The translations under genes and the position numbers were made by a program. This document shows positions 1-9,453 of a stretch of 64,000 nucleotides of DNA, one piece after another (the stretch's first letter is position 1; each line of letters opens with the position of its first letter). Under the pieces are notes generated by a model, which saw nothing but the letters and a program-made list of their open reading frames with translations, had not been told where the DNA came from and ran no database searches. The stretch comes from Clostridium bornimense (GTDB lineage: Bacteria > Bacillota > Clostridia > Clostridiales > Clostridiaceae): positions 2,790,001 to 2,854,000 of the forward strand of contig NZ_HG917868.1 of assembly GCF_000577895.1 (NCBI RefSeq), read 5' to 3'.

Positions 1-19
1 TTTCAAGGAGGTATTTGTA

Positions 20-541
20 ATGAATCCAATCGTTACTATGAAAATAAAAGATAGGGGAACTGTTAAAATAGAACTTTACAAAGATTTAGCTCCGAATACA
101 GTTAAAAACTTTATCTCTTTAATAGATAAAAATTTTTATGATGGTTTAACTTTTCATAGAGTTATTAAAGGTTTTATGATTCAAGGTGGATGTCCAGAAG
201 GTAATGGTATGGGAAACCCAGGATATTCAATAAAAGGTGAATTCTCTAAGAACGGATTTAAAAATGACTTAAAACATACAGAAGGTGTTCTTTCAATGGC
301 AAGAGCTATGTCTCCTGACTCAGCTGGCTCACAATTTTTTATCATGACTGAAAGCGCTCCGCACCTTGATGGTTCATATGCTGCATTTGGTAAAGTAATT
401 GAAGGTATAGAATTTGTTCATGATGTAGAAAATGTAAAAACTGATTATAACGATGCACCTCTTGTGCCAGAAGTTATTGAAAGTATGACAGTAGATATGA
501 GTGGTGAATCAATAGAAGAACCTGAAATTATTGAATACTAG
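20..541 (+). CDS. Cyclophilin-type peptidyl-prolyl cis-trans isomerase
   Basis: This 173-residue cytoplasmic protein should catalyse cis-trans isomerisation of peptide bonds before proline and so assist folding. The cyclophilin signature is visible: FHRVIKGFMIQGG at about residues 45-57 contains the catalytic Arg, and AGSQFFIMT at about 102-110 forms the active-site wall. The length matches single-domain bacterial cyclophilins, and there is no signal peptide. An AAGGAGG site at 5-11 precedes the ATG at normal spacing. It ends 10 bases before the next gene's start and is probably co-transcribed with it. Family assignment is secure; substrates are unknown. Confidence 0.95.
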   Translation: MNPIVTMKIKDRGTVKIELYKDLAPNTVKNFISLIDKNFYDGLTFHRVIKGFMIQGGCPEGNGMGNPGYSIKGEFSKNGFKNDLKHTEGVLSMARAMSPDSAGSQFFIMTESAPHLDGSYAAFGKVIEGIEFVHDVENVKTDYNDAPLVPEVIESMTVDMSGESIEEPEIIEY

Positions 542-551
542 GAGTGATTTT

Positions 552-917
552 ATGAATTCTTCTAAAAATATACTAGTATACGGGGTAGAACCTAGTAAGA
601 TATTATTTCTTAATAGTTTTTTTAGTAAAAATCGCTTACCATCTTGTAATTGCATAGATGATTCTATGGAAAACATGATTATGTCCGATATACTAAAAGA
701 TGCTTCTAAGAATACTAAATGTTCTAGCTCTAAACAATCTATAATAATATTCAATAATCTTTCACAAGTAGAGATGTCCACAGCTATTGCCTTAATAAAA
801 AAAGTATTAAAACCTAAGCCAATATTTGCATCAATAACACCAAATTCAATAACTTGGACATTTGCTCAATTGAAAGAAGAATTAATAAATGAAAAAAAAT
901 TTTTTGAAGGTAAATAA
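552..917 (+). CDS. DUF3783-like protein
   Basis: This gene encodes a small 121-residue protein of unknown function. The start is placed at 552 because a GGAG site at 541-544 sits just upstream; the in-frame ATG at 531 lies inside the cyclophilin gene and has no ribosome site. The architecture ILVYGVEPSK, then IDDSMENMIMSDIL, then a C-terminal FASITPNSITWTFAQL block resembles the DUF3783 family of Firmicutes, which has no established function. The gene is followed after 2 bases by the XRE regulator gene, so the two are probably translationally coupled. The family call is from memory of the motif pattern. Confidence 0.75.
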   Translation: MNSSKNILVYGVEPSKILFLNSFFSKNRLPSCNCIDDSMENMIMSDILKDASKNTKCSSSKQSIIIFNNLSQVEMSTAIALIKKVLKPKPIFASITPNSITWTFAQLKEELINEKKFFEGK

Positions 918-919
918 CA

Positions 920-1606
920 ATGAGTAGAATTGGGGAAAAAATTAAAAATCTTAGAAATAAAAAAGGTCTAACACAAAAGCAACTTAGTAAAAAACTTGGT
1001 GTTTCTGAATCATTTATAAATGACATAGAGCTTGGAAGAAAAATAATAAACGAATCACTTATGTCTAAACTTACAAAAGTTTTAGGTGAAGATTTAAATG
1101 ACTTAACTTTATCTAATGATACACCTAGTGAACCTATAAATAAAGTTAATACCTCTGAATTTATGTCTCAAAAAAATAAACAATCTAAAGAAACACCAAT
1201 AAACTCAATATGGACTGATGCTCTTAGTTCTGTTGTTAAATCAGTTCCTGTTTATAATTATGAATTAAAGACTCTATCTACAATTCCTAGAGTTGTAAAT
1301 AATAATAAAATTGAAAACTTCAATAGCGATAAAGTATTTTATCTTATTATAGAAGATACTGATTTATCAGAATATAGAATTGAAAAAGGCGATAAAGGAT
1401 TTTTAGTAAAAATAGGTGAACTAGAAAATAATTCTTTATGCTTCATTGAATATAAAAACCAGCGTTCTATAAAATACATTAAGAACTTAGGCAATGGTAA
1501 ATATCTTTTATTATCTAAGGGCGGAAAATTTTCCGAAACAGTAGATAAAAAAAATATAAAGCCTTTAGGAAAGCTAATAAATATAGAATTTAATTTTAAG
1601 GACTAA
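920..1606 (+). CDS. XRE-family regulator with a LexA/S24-like C-terminal half
   Basis: This 228-residue DNA-binding protein has a classic helix-turn-helix at residues 5-58 (IKNLRNKKGLTQKQLSKKLG, then SESFINDIELGRK). After a polar linker, residues 130-225 resemble the S24/LexA beta fold (VFYLIIEDTDLS, then IEKGDKGFLV). The Ser expected in the G-D-S-M position is absent, and I cannot place the catalytic Lys. The protein is therefore probably a non-self-cleaving repressor-like regulator that uses the domain for dimerisation or sensing. It is the last gene of the run that starts with the cyclophilin; its stop lies inside a terminator stem. Its target is unknown. Confidence 0.8.
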   Translation: MSRIGEKIKNLRNKKGLTQKQLSKKLGVSESFINDIELGRKIINESLMSKLTKVLGEDLNDLTLSNDTPSEPINKVNTSEFMSQKNKQSKETPINSIWTDALSSVVKSVPVYNYELKTLSTIPRVVNNNKIENFNSDKVFYLIIEDTDLSEYRIEKGDKGFLVKIGELENNSLCFIEYKNQRSIKYIKNLGNGKYLLLSKGGKFSETVDKKNIKPLGKLINIEFNFKD

Positions 1607-1630
1607 CATTTGATAATGTTAGTCCTTATT
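1598..1630 (+). terminator. Rho-independent terminator after the XRE gene
   Basis: A 13-bp perfect stem (AAGGACTAACATT at 1598-1610 and its complement at 1615-1627) has a 4-base loop and is followed by a T-rich stretch. It overlaps the XRE stop codon. It separates this run from the glycogen operon. Confidence 0.85.
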
Positions 1631-1844
1631 CTATATTCTTCTTTTTATCTATTACCATTATTTGTAAATTGATGATTTATTTTGTTTAATTTTTCTATAA
1701 TTAATATTTATCTTCTTTACATAATTTACTTTTTTACTTTATATATTTACTGTATAATAATTATTATCACATACAAATTTATTCATAATTGGTAAATATT
1801 ATAAAATCTATATATTTTTGCCAATGCAATAGGAGGGTTTTTAT

Positions 1845-3008
1845 ATGACAAAAAAGGAAATTCTGGCAATGATTCTTGCTGGAGGGCAGGGTAGTCGACT
1901 CGGGATCCTTACTAAAAGAGTAGCTAAGCCAGCGGTACCATTCGGTGGCAAATATAGAATTATAGATTTTGCTCTTAGTAATTGTTCTAACTCTGGCATT
2001 GATACCGTTGGAGTTCTAACTCAATATAGACCACAGGTATTAAATTCTCATATTGGTATCGGTGCGCCTTGGGATTTAGATCGTATTAATGGAGGAGTGA
2101 GTTTATTACCACCCTATATGAAGGAAAATGGAGGAGATTGGTATAAGGGAACTGCAAATGCTATATATCAAAATAGACATTATATAGATTCCTATGATCC
2201 CGAATATGTGTTGATTCTTTCAGGAGATCACATATATAAAATGAATTATGAAAAAATGCTTCAGTATCATAAAGAAAAAAATGCTGATGCAACTATTGCT
2301 GTCATTGAAGTTCCATTAGATGAAGCTTCACGTTTTGGAATTATGAACACTAATACCGATAATTCTATATATGAATTTGAAGAAAAACCTAAAGAACCTA
2401 AGAATAATATGGCTTCTATGGGTATATACATTTTTAAATGGAACCTACTAAAAAAATATCTAAAAGAAGATGAATTAGATAAGCAATCTTCAAATGACTT
2501 TGGCAAAAACATAATTCCAAATATGCTTAATGATAATAGAAAACTTTTTGCATACCCATTTAAAGGATATTGGAAAGATGTTGGTACCATTGAATCTCTT
2601 TGGGAATCTAATATGGATCTTCTAGATATAAATAGCGGATTGAATCTTCATGATCCCAATTGGACAATTTATTCCGTAAATCCTAATATGCCACCTCAAT
2701 ATATAGGTTGTGAAGCAAGAGTACATAACTCAATTTTAGTTGAGGGATGTAAGGTATTAGGGGAAATTTCTAATTCTGTTCTTTTTTCTGGAGTCACTGT
2801 AGGTAAAGGCTCTAAAGTAACTAATTCCGTAATTATGAATAATGTTACTATTGGAGAAAATGTCATAATTGATAAAGCTATTATTGGTTGCGATTCCATA
2901 ATAAGAAAGCTTTCTCAAATTGGTGATGGCAATGAAATTTACGTAGTTGGAGATCGTGAAGATATTAAAGCAAATTCTATATTATCTGAAATAAAAGAAG
3001 TAATTTAA
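1845..3008 (+). CDS. glgC: Glucose-1-phosphate adenylyltransferase, catalytic subunit
   Basis: The enzyme makes ADP-glucose from ATP and glucose-1-phosphate, the committed step of bacterial glycogen synthesis. The nucleotidyltransferase signature [10 protein letters not shown] (residues 11-20) is followed by [19 protein letters not shown]. The C-terminal third (about 285-370) is a left-handed beta-helix built of hexapeptide repeats. At 387 residues it has the normal length. AGGAGGG at 1831-1837 positions the ATG. It is the first gene of glgC-glgD-glgA, 25 bases ahead of glgD. In Bacillus the homologous GlgC works in a complex with GlgD, and the same is likely here. Confidence 0.97.
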   Translation: MTKKEILAMILAGGQGSRLGILTKRVAKPAVPFGGKYRIIDFALSNCSNSGIDTVGVLTQYRPQVLNSHIGIGAPWDLDRINGGVSLLPPYMKENGGDWYKGTANAIYQNRHYIDSYDPEYVLILSGDHIYKMNYEKMLQYHKEKNADATIAVIEVPLDEASRFGIMNTNTDNSIYEFEEKPKEPKNNMASMGIYIFKWNLLKKYLKEDELDKQSSNDFGKNIIPNMLNDNRKLFAYPFKGYWKDVGTIESLWESNMDLLDINSGLNLHDPNWTIYSVNPNMPPQYIGCEARVHNSILVEGCKVLGEISNSVLFSGVTVGKGSKVTNSVIMNNVTIGENVIIDKAIIGCDSIIRKLSQIGDGNEIYVVGDREDIKANSILSEIKEVI

Positions 3009-3033
3009 CTAAAGATTATAGGGAGGATTTCAT

Positions 3034-4140
3034 ATGTTAAATAACTATATGGGCATACTTTGTCTTAACGAAAAAGACTCTAACATTAAGTCATTAACTC
3101 AAAATAGACCATTAGCTTCTATTCCACTTGGTGGTAGGTATAGAGTTATAGATTTTATTCTTTCAAATATGGTTAATTCAGGAATTAAGAATATCGGTGT
3201 ACTTACTCATAATCATAGTAGATCCCTAATAGATCATTTAGGTTCAGGATCTCCCTGGGATTTAGATAGAAAAATAGGTGGATTATTTTTAAATACCTCT
3301 GGTCATTCAGAAAATTTTTGTGACATAGAAGTTATAAGCAATAACATAGAACATCTTCATAGAAGCAAAGAAACTAATGTAATTATCTCTTTATCATATA
3401 TGATTTGTAATATAAACCTCGAAGATGCTGTTAATTGCCATGAAAAGAGCGGTTCAAAAATAACAATATTATATAAAAAGATTTCTAATGGAAAGAACTC
3501 TTTTAGAGATTGTGATGTATTAAACATAGATGAATCTGGCCAATTAATTTCTGTAGGTAGAAATATCGGTGTTGATAATAATTTAAATATATCTATGGAA
3601 ATGTTTATTATGAGTAAAGAAACTCTTATATCTATAGTATATGACTGCATAAAGAAAGGTATTTGGTCCAATATAAAGGACTATATTTACTCTAATATCG
3701 ATATATTAAAACCATCAACCTACGAATTTAAAGGATACTTACAATGTGTAAACTCACTATTATCCTATTACAACTTGAACATGGAACTTTTAGATTTAAA
3801 GAAATCTAAAGATCTATTTTATTCTAATGGATTAATATTTACTAAAATATCTGATGGTCCTCCAACTAAATATACTAGTGATTGCACCGTTATAAACTCA
3901 CTTATAGCTAATGGTTGCATTATAGAAGGCTCTGTTGAAAATTGTGTCATCGGCAGAAGAGTGAAAGTATCAAAAAGTGCTACTCTTAAAAATTGTATTA
4001 TAATGCAAGATTGCATAATTGGAACAAACTCACACTTGCATAATGTAATCATGGACAAAAACGTCTTAGTTGAAAATAATAAAGATTTAAAAGGAGATAT
4101 AGAATTTCCATTAGTTATACAAAAAAGAACTAAATTTTAA
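3034..4140 (+). CDS. glgD: GlgD, non-catalytic partner of ADP-glucose pyrophosphorylase
   Basis: This 368-residue paralogue of GlgC is expected to modulate the GlgC-GlgD complex. It keeps the fold (RPLASIPLGGRYRVIDFILS, residues 25-44, and hexapeptide repeats near the C-terminus). It has lost the GGxGSRL loop: the equivalent N-terminal stretch reads MGILCLNEKDSN, so it probably has little or no activity alone. GGGAGG at 3021-3026 precedes the ATG. It lies between glgC and glgA with gaps of 25 and 14 bases, which supports one transcript. Confidence 0.95.
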   Translation: MLNNYMGILCLNEKDSNIKSLTQNRPLASIPLGGRYRVIDFILSNMVNSGIKNIGVLTHNHSRSLIDHLGSGSPWDLDRKIGGLFLNTSGHSENFCDIEVISNNIEHLHRSKETNVIISLSYMICNINLEDAVNCHEKSGSKITILYKKISNGKNSFRDCDVLNIDESGQLISVGRNIGVDNNLNISMEMFIMSKETLISIVYDCIKKGIWSNIKDYIYSNIDILKPSTYEFKGYLQCVNSLLSYYNLNMELLDLKKSKDLFYSNGLIFTKISDGPPTKYTSDCTVINSLIANGCIIEGSVENCVIGRRVKVSKSATLKNCIIMQDCIIGTNSHLHNVIMDKNVLVENNKDLKGDIEFPLVIQKRTKF

Positions 4141-4154
4141 AGGAGGAATTATTT

Positions 4155-5594
4155 TTGAAAGTTTTATTTGTAACATCAGAATGCCATCCATTTTTAAAAA
4201 CTGGAGGTTTAGGCGATGTATCATACTCTCTTCCAAAAGCATTAAAAAAATTGAACGATGTGGACATAAGAGTAATTATGCCTAAATACAGCTCTATCCC
4301 AGACTATTTTAAAAATTCTATGCAACATAAAGGAAATTATATAGTTTCTGTAGGTTGGAGAAAACAATATTGTGGAATAGAATTTCTAGAATTTGATGGT
4401 ATACCTTTCTATTTTGTAGATAATGAATACTATTTTAATCGTCCTGGCTCTTATGGATATACTGATGAAGGTGAACGTTTCACTTTCTTTTCTAAAGCAG
4501 TGCTTCAAAGTATTCCATATATGAATGACTTTGAACCAGATATAATACACTGTAATGATTGGCATACTGCTATGATTCCAGCACTATTAAAAGATCACTA
4601 TAGATTTTTTGATAACTATACAAGAATAAAAACGGCCCTAACAATCCATAATTTACAATATCAAGGTATCTTTGATAAATCTATTCTAGATTTATTAGAG
4701 TTAAATGAGGGCTATTTTAATGAATCATCATTAAAATACTATAATTCAGTTAACTTTTTAAAAGGTGGAATTGTTTATTCTGATAAAATATCTACTGTAT
4801 CTAATACTTATTCTAATGAAATTCAAACTGAACCATTTGGCTCAACATTAAGTGGTCTATTACATGGAAGACGTAATGATCTTTGGGGTATAGTAAATGG
4901 TATTGATTATGATACATTTAATCCTGCAACTGATATTCACCTCCCAGTAAAATATGATGTAAATAATTATTGGCTAAAACGCGAAAATAAAGTTAACCTT
5001 CAAAGAGAATTAGGCTTAGAACAAAATGCTGATACTCCATTAATAGGTCTTGTATCTAGATTAACAGATCAAAAAGGCCTCGATTTAGTATGTTCTATAT
5101 TTGAAGAGCTAATGTGTAGTGAAAATGTTCAATTTGTTTTACTAGGTACTGGTGATCCAAATTATGAACATAGTTTTAGATACTTCGCAAATAAATATCC
5201 TAATAGATGCTCTACTAATATTTACTTTGATAATTCTCTCGCTCAAAGAATTTATGGAGCTTCTGACTTCTTCTTAATGCCTTCAAAATTTGAACCTTGT
5301 GGTCTTTCACAATTAATAGCACTACGCTATGGTTCCGTACCTATTGTTAGAGAAACTGGTGGGCTTAAAGATACAGTATTTTCTTATAATGAGCATTATA
5401 AAGAAGGTAATGGATTTACTTTTACAAACTACGATGCTAAAGATATGTTAAATACCATTAAAAGGGGACTTCATTTCTATTGGGATAAATACCACTGGGA
5501 TATAATCTCTAGAAATGCTATGAACTCTTCTAATAGTTGGGAAAATTCAGCTTATATATATAAAGATTTATATAATACACTTATTTGGGGATAA
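4155..5594 (+). CDS. glgA: Glycogen synthase (ADP-glucose type, GT5)
   Basis: This enzyme transfers glucose from ADP-glucose to growing alpha-1,4-glucan chains in the cytoplasm. The N-terminal KTGGLGDV motif (residues 15-22) binds ADP-glucose. The C-terminal GT-B half contains PSKFEPCGLSQL, the conserved Glu motif of retaining glycosyltransferases. The start is a TTG at 4155 preceded by AGGAGG at 4141-4146. The length of 479 residues is typical. It ends the glg operon at a strong terminator. No branching enzyme or phosphorylase gene is in the window; two debranching enzymes lie near 50 kb. Confidence 0.97.
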   Translation: MKVLFVTSECHPFLKTGGLGDVSYSLPKALKKLNDVDIRVIMPKYSSIPDYFKNSMQHKGNYIVSVGWRKQYCGIEFLEFDGIPFYFVDNEYYFNRPGSYGYTDEGERFTFFSKAVLQSIPYMNDFEPDIIHCNDWHTAMIPALLKDHYRFFDNYTRIKTALTIHNLQYQGIFDKSILDLLELNEGYFNESSLKYYNSVNFLKGGIVYSDKISTVSNTYSNEIQTEPFGSTLSGLLHGRRNDLWGIVNGIDYDTFNPATDIHLPVKYDVNNYWLKRENKVNLQRELGLEQNADTPLIGLVSRLTDQKGLDLVCSIFEELMCSENVQFVLLGTGDPNYEHSFRYFANKYPNRCSTNIYFDNSLAQRIYGASDFFLMPSKFEPCGLSQLIALRYGSVPIVRETGGLKDTVFSYNEHYKEGNGFTFTNYDAKDMLNTIKRGLHFYWDKYHWDIISRNAMNSSNSWENSAYIYKDLYNTLIWG

Positions 5595-5600
5595 ACTTAA

Positions 5601-5651
5601 AAACAACACCATAAAACTAACCTTATTTATGCTAGTTTTATGGTGTTGTTT
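5601..5651. terminator. Bidirectional terminator between glgA and a convergent lipoprotein gene
   Basis: A 19-bp perfect inverted repeat (5601-5619 with 5633-5651) has A-rich and T-rich flanks, so it can end both glgCDA and the opposing gene. Confidence 0.9.
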
Positions 5652-6134
5652 TTATTTATTAAACATTTCTTCAAATGAATTTTTAATATTTTCTCCATCA
5701 TCAGATATACTATATACTAAGTATCTCCCTTTTGTATATACCTTTGAATTTTCTATTCTACCCTTTACATCTTCACCGGCATCTCCTAAATCTTCCACAG
5801 CTTTATCCTTTGCAGCCTCTATTTTATTTTTCAACCCTTCTAGATCTTCTTCACTTTTTGCCTTTACTACTAAAAGCTGATCATGTAGATTTCCATCTGG
5901 TGATACATATAACTTAAAATCCTCAACATCATCTTTTGAAATATCATATATTCTCTTTAAATCATCTTCAGTACCTTCTTTTAAATTTTCTAAATCAGAT
6001 CCTAATTTGTCTGTAAAATCGGACACTGCAAAATCCTTATCATCTGTATTAGTTTTATTACCACAACTTACGATACACATAACAGAAACTAATAATACCA
6101 TAAAAATACTTGCTTTCTTTAAATACTTCTTCAT
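5652..6134 (-). CDS. DUF4358-like lipoprotein
   Basis: This 160-residue protein is predicted to be exported and lipidated. It has a signal peptide ending in a lipobox (IVSC at about residues 21-24) and then a charged, mostly helical domain with ISKDDVEDFKLYVSPDG followed by DQLLVVKAKSEED. That pattern resembles DUF4358, a family common in clostridia with no known function. It is a single gene facing the glg operon across a shared terminator and is divergent from the C39-like peptidase gene. Confidence 0.75.
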   Translation of the reverse strand: MKKYLKKASIFMVLLVSVMCIVSCGNKTNTDDKDFAVSDFTDKLGSDLENLKEGTEDDLKRIYDISKDDVEDFKLYVSPDGNLHDQLLVVKAKSEEDLEGLKNKIEAAKDKAVEDLGDAGEDVKGRIENSKVYTKGRYLVYSISDDGENIKNSFEEMFNK

Positions 6135-6280
6135 TAATATTCCTCCTAAATACTTACTTTAGAATTATTATTCCCTGGAAATAATAAAATTATTTTAATA
6201 TCTCATCTTCTATAAATCTCTTAATGTTATCCACTTATTTACGATAATTTATTTATCTAACAATTATAAATTTAGGTGAT

Positions 6281-7057
6281 ATGATGAAAAAGTTTTTCGT
6301 ATTTTTATTATTTATATCAACTACTATATCTGTGGGAATTTCTTTATACTTATACTTTCCATATATAAAAAATTATAAAGACACTCCCACTACAAATAAT
6401 ATACCTACTGCTACAATAGCAAATACTTTATCTACAGAATCCAATACTTTATCTTCTAATGAATCATCAAGTAATGCCTTTAAGATAATTCATGTACCGA
6501 TTATTAATCAATTTCCTGAACTTCCATCTGGATGTGAAATTGTCGCTACTACAATGTTATTAAATTGGTATGGATATAAGGTAGATAAACTGTTATTAGC
6601 AAATAGTATAAAAAAGAGTCCTCTTCCTACATACAGAAAAGGTGTTTTACATGGTAATGATCCTAATGACAGTTTCATCGGTGACCCTTATTCTAAAAAT
6701 TCTTATGGTGTATATCATAAACCAATAATTGACCTAATAAATATATATACAAATAATGAAGCTAATAACTTAACAGGAGTACCTTTTGAAAACATACTTG
6801 ATACTGTAAAATCAAATAAACCAGTAATTATGTGGGCTACTATTGATATGAAAGCTCCATCAGTAACAACGACATGGCAATCATCTAATGGTACTATTTC
6901 TTGGATTGCCCCAGAACACGCTTACTTACTAATAGGCTTTGATGAAAGTAATGTAATAGTTAATGACCCTTATGATGGTACCGAAAAATATATAGATAAA
7001 GAGTTATTTAAAAGTCGCTGGGAAAGCTTAGGTAGTCAAGCAGTATCATTAAAATAA
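6281..7057 (+). CDS. Membrane-anchored C39-like cysteine peptidase
   Basis: The 258-residue protein has one N-terminal hydrophobic segment (about residues 5-28), a Thr/Ser/Asn-rich spacer and a papain-fold domain of the Peptidase_C39_2 type. The likely nucleophile is Cys in LPSGCEIVATTMLLNWYG (about residue 84), the His is in EHAYLLIGFD, and the Asp is in VNDPYDG. It probably acts outside the membrane. Unlike true C39 bacteriocin peptidases it is not fused to an ABC transporter. Two ATGs lie in tandem; the AGGTG site at 6274-6278 is better spaced for the second, at 6284. Its substrate is unknown. Confidence 0.82.
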   Translation: MMKKFFVFLLFISTTISVGISLYLYFPYIKNYKDTPTTNNIPTATIANTLSTESNTLSSNESSSNAFKIIHVPIINQFPELPSGCEIVATTMLLNWYGYKVDKLLLANSIKKSPLPTYRKGVLHGNDPNDSFIGDPYSKNSYGVYHKPIIDLINIYTNNEANNLTGVPFENILDTVKSNKPVIMWATIDMKAPSVTTTWQSSNGTISWIAPEHAYLLIGFDESNVIVNDPYDGTEKYIDKELFKSRWESLGSQAVSLK

Positions 7058-7101
7058 AGCTATTGCATACTATTTTATAAACATTATGCAATAGCTTTTT
7101 A
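7058..7101 (+). terminator. Terminator after the C39-like gene
   Basis: A 12-bp stem (AGCTATTGCATA at 7058-7069 with 7085-7096) is followed by a T run. Confidence 0.85.
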
Positions 7102-7148
7102 TCATTAATTTATGATCTTATAATAGATATAATAATTATCTTAAACAA

Positions 7149-7193
7149 GAAAAAAGGATGCTACAATAATTTTCTTATAACATCCTTTTTTTC
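7149..7193 (-). terminator. Terminator for the minus-strand flavoprotein gene
   Basis: An 11-bp stem (AAAAAAGGATG, 7150-7160, with CATCCTTTTTT from 7181) lies just beyond the stop codon at 7194 and gives a U-tract on the minus strand. Confidence 0.8.
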
Positions 7194-8528
7194 TTATATT
7201 CCTTTTATTGCTACAGAATTTAGTAAACTCCATGGTTTATTAAAATGCGGTTGAAAGAAGAAATCAGTCACCGCTAACTCATCAATTGTCATTCTATTTT
7301 GAATAACTACTGACAATGTGTTCATATATTGAGTTAAATCTTCTTCAGATATAATTTGTCCCCCTAAGATTCTATTTGTATTTTTATCGTATACTAACTT
7401 TATCATGGCTTCAGTATATGTTGGCATAAATTCTGGTCTATAATTATCTTTATATATAAGTGATCCAATATTCATATTGGTTGTTGCCTTTGCCACCTCT
7501 TCTGTTAAACCAGTTGATGCAATACATTTATCATATATTTTTATTCCAGATGTTCCTTGAGTACCTAGATATTTAAGCTTTGGTTCTACCAAATTTTTCG
7601 CAACTAACATTCCCATTCTAACAGCATTAGTTGCTAATGGAATATATCTTTTATCTCCTACAGGATTATACTCTACTATGCAACAATCTCCTGCAGCAAA
7701 CACATCTTTCTCACTAGTTCTCATATATTCATCAATCACTATAGCACCATTATTTATAGTATCAACCTTTCCATTTATCAAAGCTGTATTTGGCTTAAAC
7801 CCTATACAAAGTACTACTAAATCAGCATCATACTCACCTTCATTTGTAATAACCTTTGAAACTTTATTTTCTATATTACTTTCAAATTTTATAACTTTTT
7901 CACCTAATCTTAGTTTTACTCCCTTATCAATAAACTCCCCTTCTGCTACATCCGTAAACTCTTTATCAAGATATTTATTCATAATCCTATCTTCTGCATC
8001 TATTAATGTTACATTTTTTCCTTTTATATTAAAGGCCTCTGCTAATTCAACTCCAATATATCCAGCACCAATTACCACTACATTGTTTATAGAATTAGAT
8101 TTATTTATAATTTCTTTTGCATGATTATAATTTTTACATAACAAAATATTTTCTAAATTTCCACCTTCAAAATTAGGTACTATAGGCCATGAACCTAAAG
8201 TCAGAACCAATTTATCATATTTATCTACTATAATTTGCCCTGTAATTAAATTTTTAGCTTCTATTTTCTTTTCCTTAATATTTATATTAGTCACTTCATA
8301 ATTCATTTTCATATCTATTCCCATACTTATCATATTATCTGGTGAATTGTAAAAAAGCTTCTTTGGATCTTCTACTATACCTCCAACCGTTAATGCTATA
8401 CCACAAGATAGAAATGAAACATTATTATTCTTTTCATATACAACAATATCACTTTCAGGATATAACTCCTTGATATTCATTGCACTGGCAGTTCCTGCAT
8501 GTGTGCATCCTATAATTATAACTCTCAT
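7194..8528 (-). CDS. FAD-dependent NADH oxidase or CoA-disulfide reductase
   Basis: This 444-residue flavoprotein belongs to the pyridine nucleotide-disulfide oxidoreductases with a single redox Cys. It has an N-terminal FAD loop (IIIGCTHAGTASAMN), the Cys in VSFLSCGIAL (about residue 43), a second Rossmann motif for NADH (VVIGAGYIGVELAE, about 158-171), an FAD-binding VFAAGDC and a C-terminal dimerisation domain. Water-forming NADH oxidase, NADH peroxidase and CoA-disulfide reductase share this layout, so the exact reaction is open. Oxygen or thiol stress detoxification is the likely role. A GGAGG site precedes the ATG. It is a single-gene unit. Confidence 0.88.
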   Translation of the reverse strand: MRVIIIGCTHAGTASAMNIKELYPESDIVVYEKNNNVSFLSCGIALTVGGIVEDPKKLFYNSPDNMISMGIDMKMNYEVTNINIKEKKIEAKNLITGQIIVDKYDKLVLTLGSWPIVPNFEGGNLENILLCKNYNHAKEIINKSNSINNVVVIGAGYIGVELAEAFNIKGKNVTLIDAEDRIMNKYLDKEFTDVAEGEFIDKGVKLRLGEKVIKFESNIENKVSKVITNEGEYDADLVVLCIGFKPNTALINGKVDTINNGAIVIDEYMRTSEKDVFAAGDCCIVEYNPVGDKRYIPLATNAVRMGMLVAKNLVEPKLKYLGTQGTSGIKIYDKCIASTGLTEEVAKATTNMNIGSLIYKDNYRPEFMPTYTEAMIKLVYDKNTNRILGGQIISEEDLTQYMNTLSVVIQNRMTIDELAVTDFFFQPHFNKPWSLLNSVAIKGI

Positions 8529-8650
8529 AATTCTTAACCTCCAATATTAATTCAATACCCATTTATATAAGAACTATTATTTTTTAATAAAAGTTCTTAC
8601 TTGTATTCTATTCCATTTAAAGGCAAATTTCAATATATTTCAAAAATAAA

Positions 8651-8699
8651 AAAAATCATTATGCAATTATACAATAGTATACCTTACATAATGATTTTT
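8651..8699 (-). terminator. Terminator after the HAD phosphatase gene
   Basis: A 13-bp stem (AAAAATCATTATG at 8651-8663 with 8687-8699) lies 3 bases past the end of the minus-strand HAD gene. Confidence 0.85.
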
Positions 8700-8701
8700 A
8701 T

Positions 8702-9349
8702 TTACTTTATAATATTTATCGCTTCACCTAAGTGTTTTATCTTTTTATATAATCTTGTTGATGTTTCTTCATCAGCATCTAATAAGTCTGGAACCATAAT
8801 TGGTCTCATACCAGCATTTTTAGCTGCCTGTATCCCTTGTCTTGAATCCTCCATAACAATACAATTTTCAGGACTGCAATTAAGCTTTTCTGCAACCTTT
8901 AAGAAAATTTCTGGATCAGGTTTTGATTTTGTTACTTCGTCTCCACATATAATATAATCAAATTCATTCTCTATTTTAGCTAATGTTAGTAATTTTTTAG
9001 CTCTCTCTCTCCTACTGGATGTAGCCACTGCAATTTTAATATTAAGTTTTTTTAGATAATTTAATAAGTCATATAATCCATCTTTAACAACTAATCCCTC
9101 ATCATCAACTATCTTATTTTCTATGTATTTTACTTCTTTTATAATATCATCAATAGGGCAGCTTTCTCCATAAGTATCAACAATGATATTTTTAACAGAT
9201 ACTATATTTCTACCAAGAAAACTATCAAAAAGTTCTCCCTCTAGTTTATATCCAAACTTATCCCCAGCTGCTTTCCATGCTCTCTTTGCTACCCTCTCAG
9301 TATCAAACATCAATCCATCCATATCAAATATAACTAATTCAACATTCAT
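8702..9349 (-). CDS. HAD-superfamily phosphatase, beta-phosphoglucomutase-like
   Basis: This 215-residue cytoplasmic enzyme is a HAD subfamily IA hydrolase. The nucleophile motif FDMDGLMFDTE (residues 7-17), a Thr/Ser motif in AVATSSRR, the Lys in GDEVTKSKPDPEIF and the acidic motif VMEDSRQG are all present. It resembles sugar-phosphate phosphatases and beta-phosphoglucomutases, so the substrate cannot be fixed from sequence. The start at 9349 is chosen because a GGGGAG site lies just upstream; the longer frame from 9406 adds 19 non-conserved residues that overlap the asnS terminator. Confidence 0.88.
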   Translation of the reverse strand: MNVELVIFDMDGLMFDTERVAKRAWKAAGDKFGYKLEGELFDSFLGRNIVSVKNIIVDTYGESCPIDDIIKEVKYIENKIVDDEGLVVKDGLYDLLNYLKKLNIKIAVATSSRRERAKKLLTLAKIENEFDYIICGDEVTKSKPDPEIFLKVAEKLNCSPENCIVMEDSRQGIQAAKNAGMRPIMVPDLLDADEETSTRLYKKIKHLGEAINIIK

Positions 9350-9383
9350 TTGTATTCTCCCCTCACTTTTTATCCAGTAACTT

Positions 9384-9436
9384 AAAAAGCTACACTGCAA
9401 AACCACATATGTGGTATTTGCAAAGTAGCTTTTTTT
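9384..9436 (-). terminator. Terminator after asnS
   Basis: A long hairpin has an outer stem AAAAAGCTAC (9384-9393) pairing with GTAGCTTTTT (9425-9434) and an inner stem around ACCACATATGTGGT. It lies downstream of the asnS stop at 9454 on the minus strand. Confidence 0.85.
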
Positions 9437-9453
9437 AATTTTAAATTAATATT

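Noticed and set aside
1690-1758. TATAAT boxes at 1696-1701 and 1753-1758 as the glg promoter
   Set aside because: Neither has an acceptable -35 at 16-18 bases, and the region is so AT-rich that chance boxes are expected.
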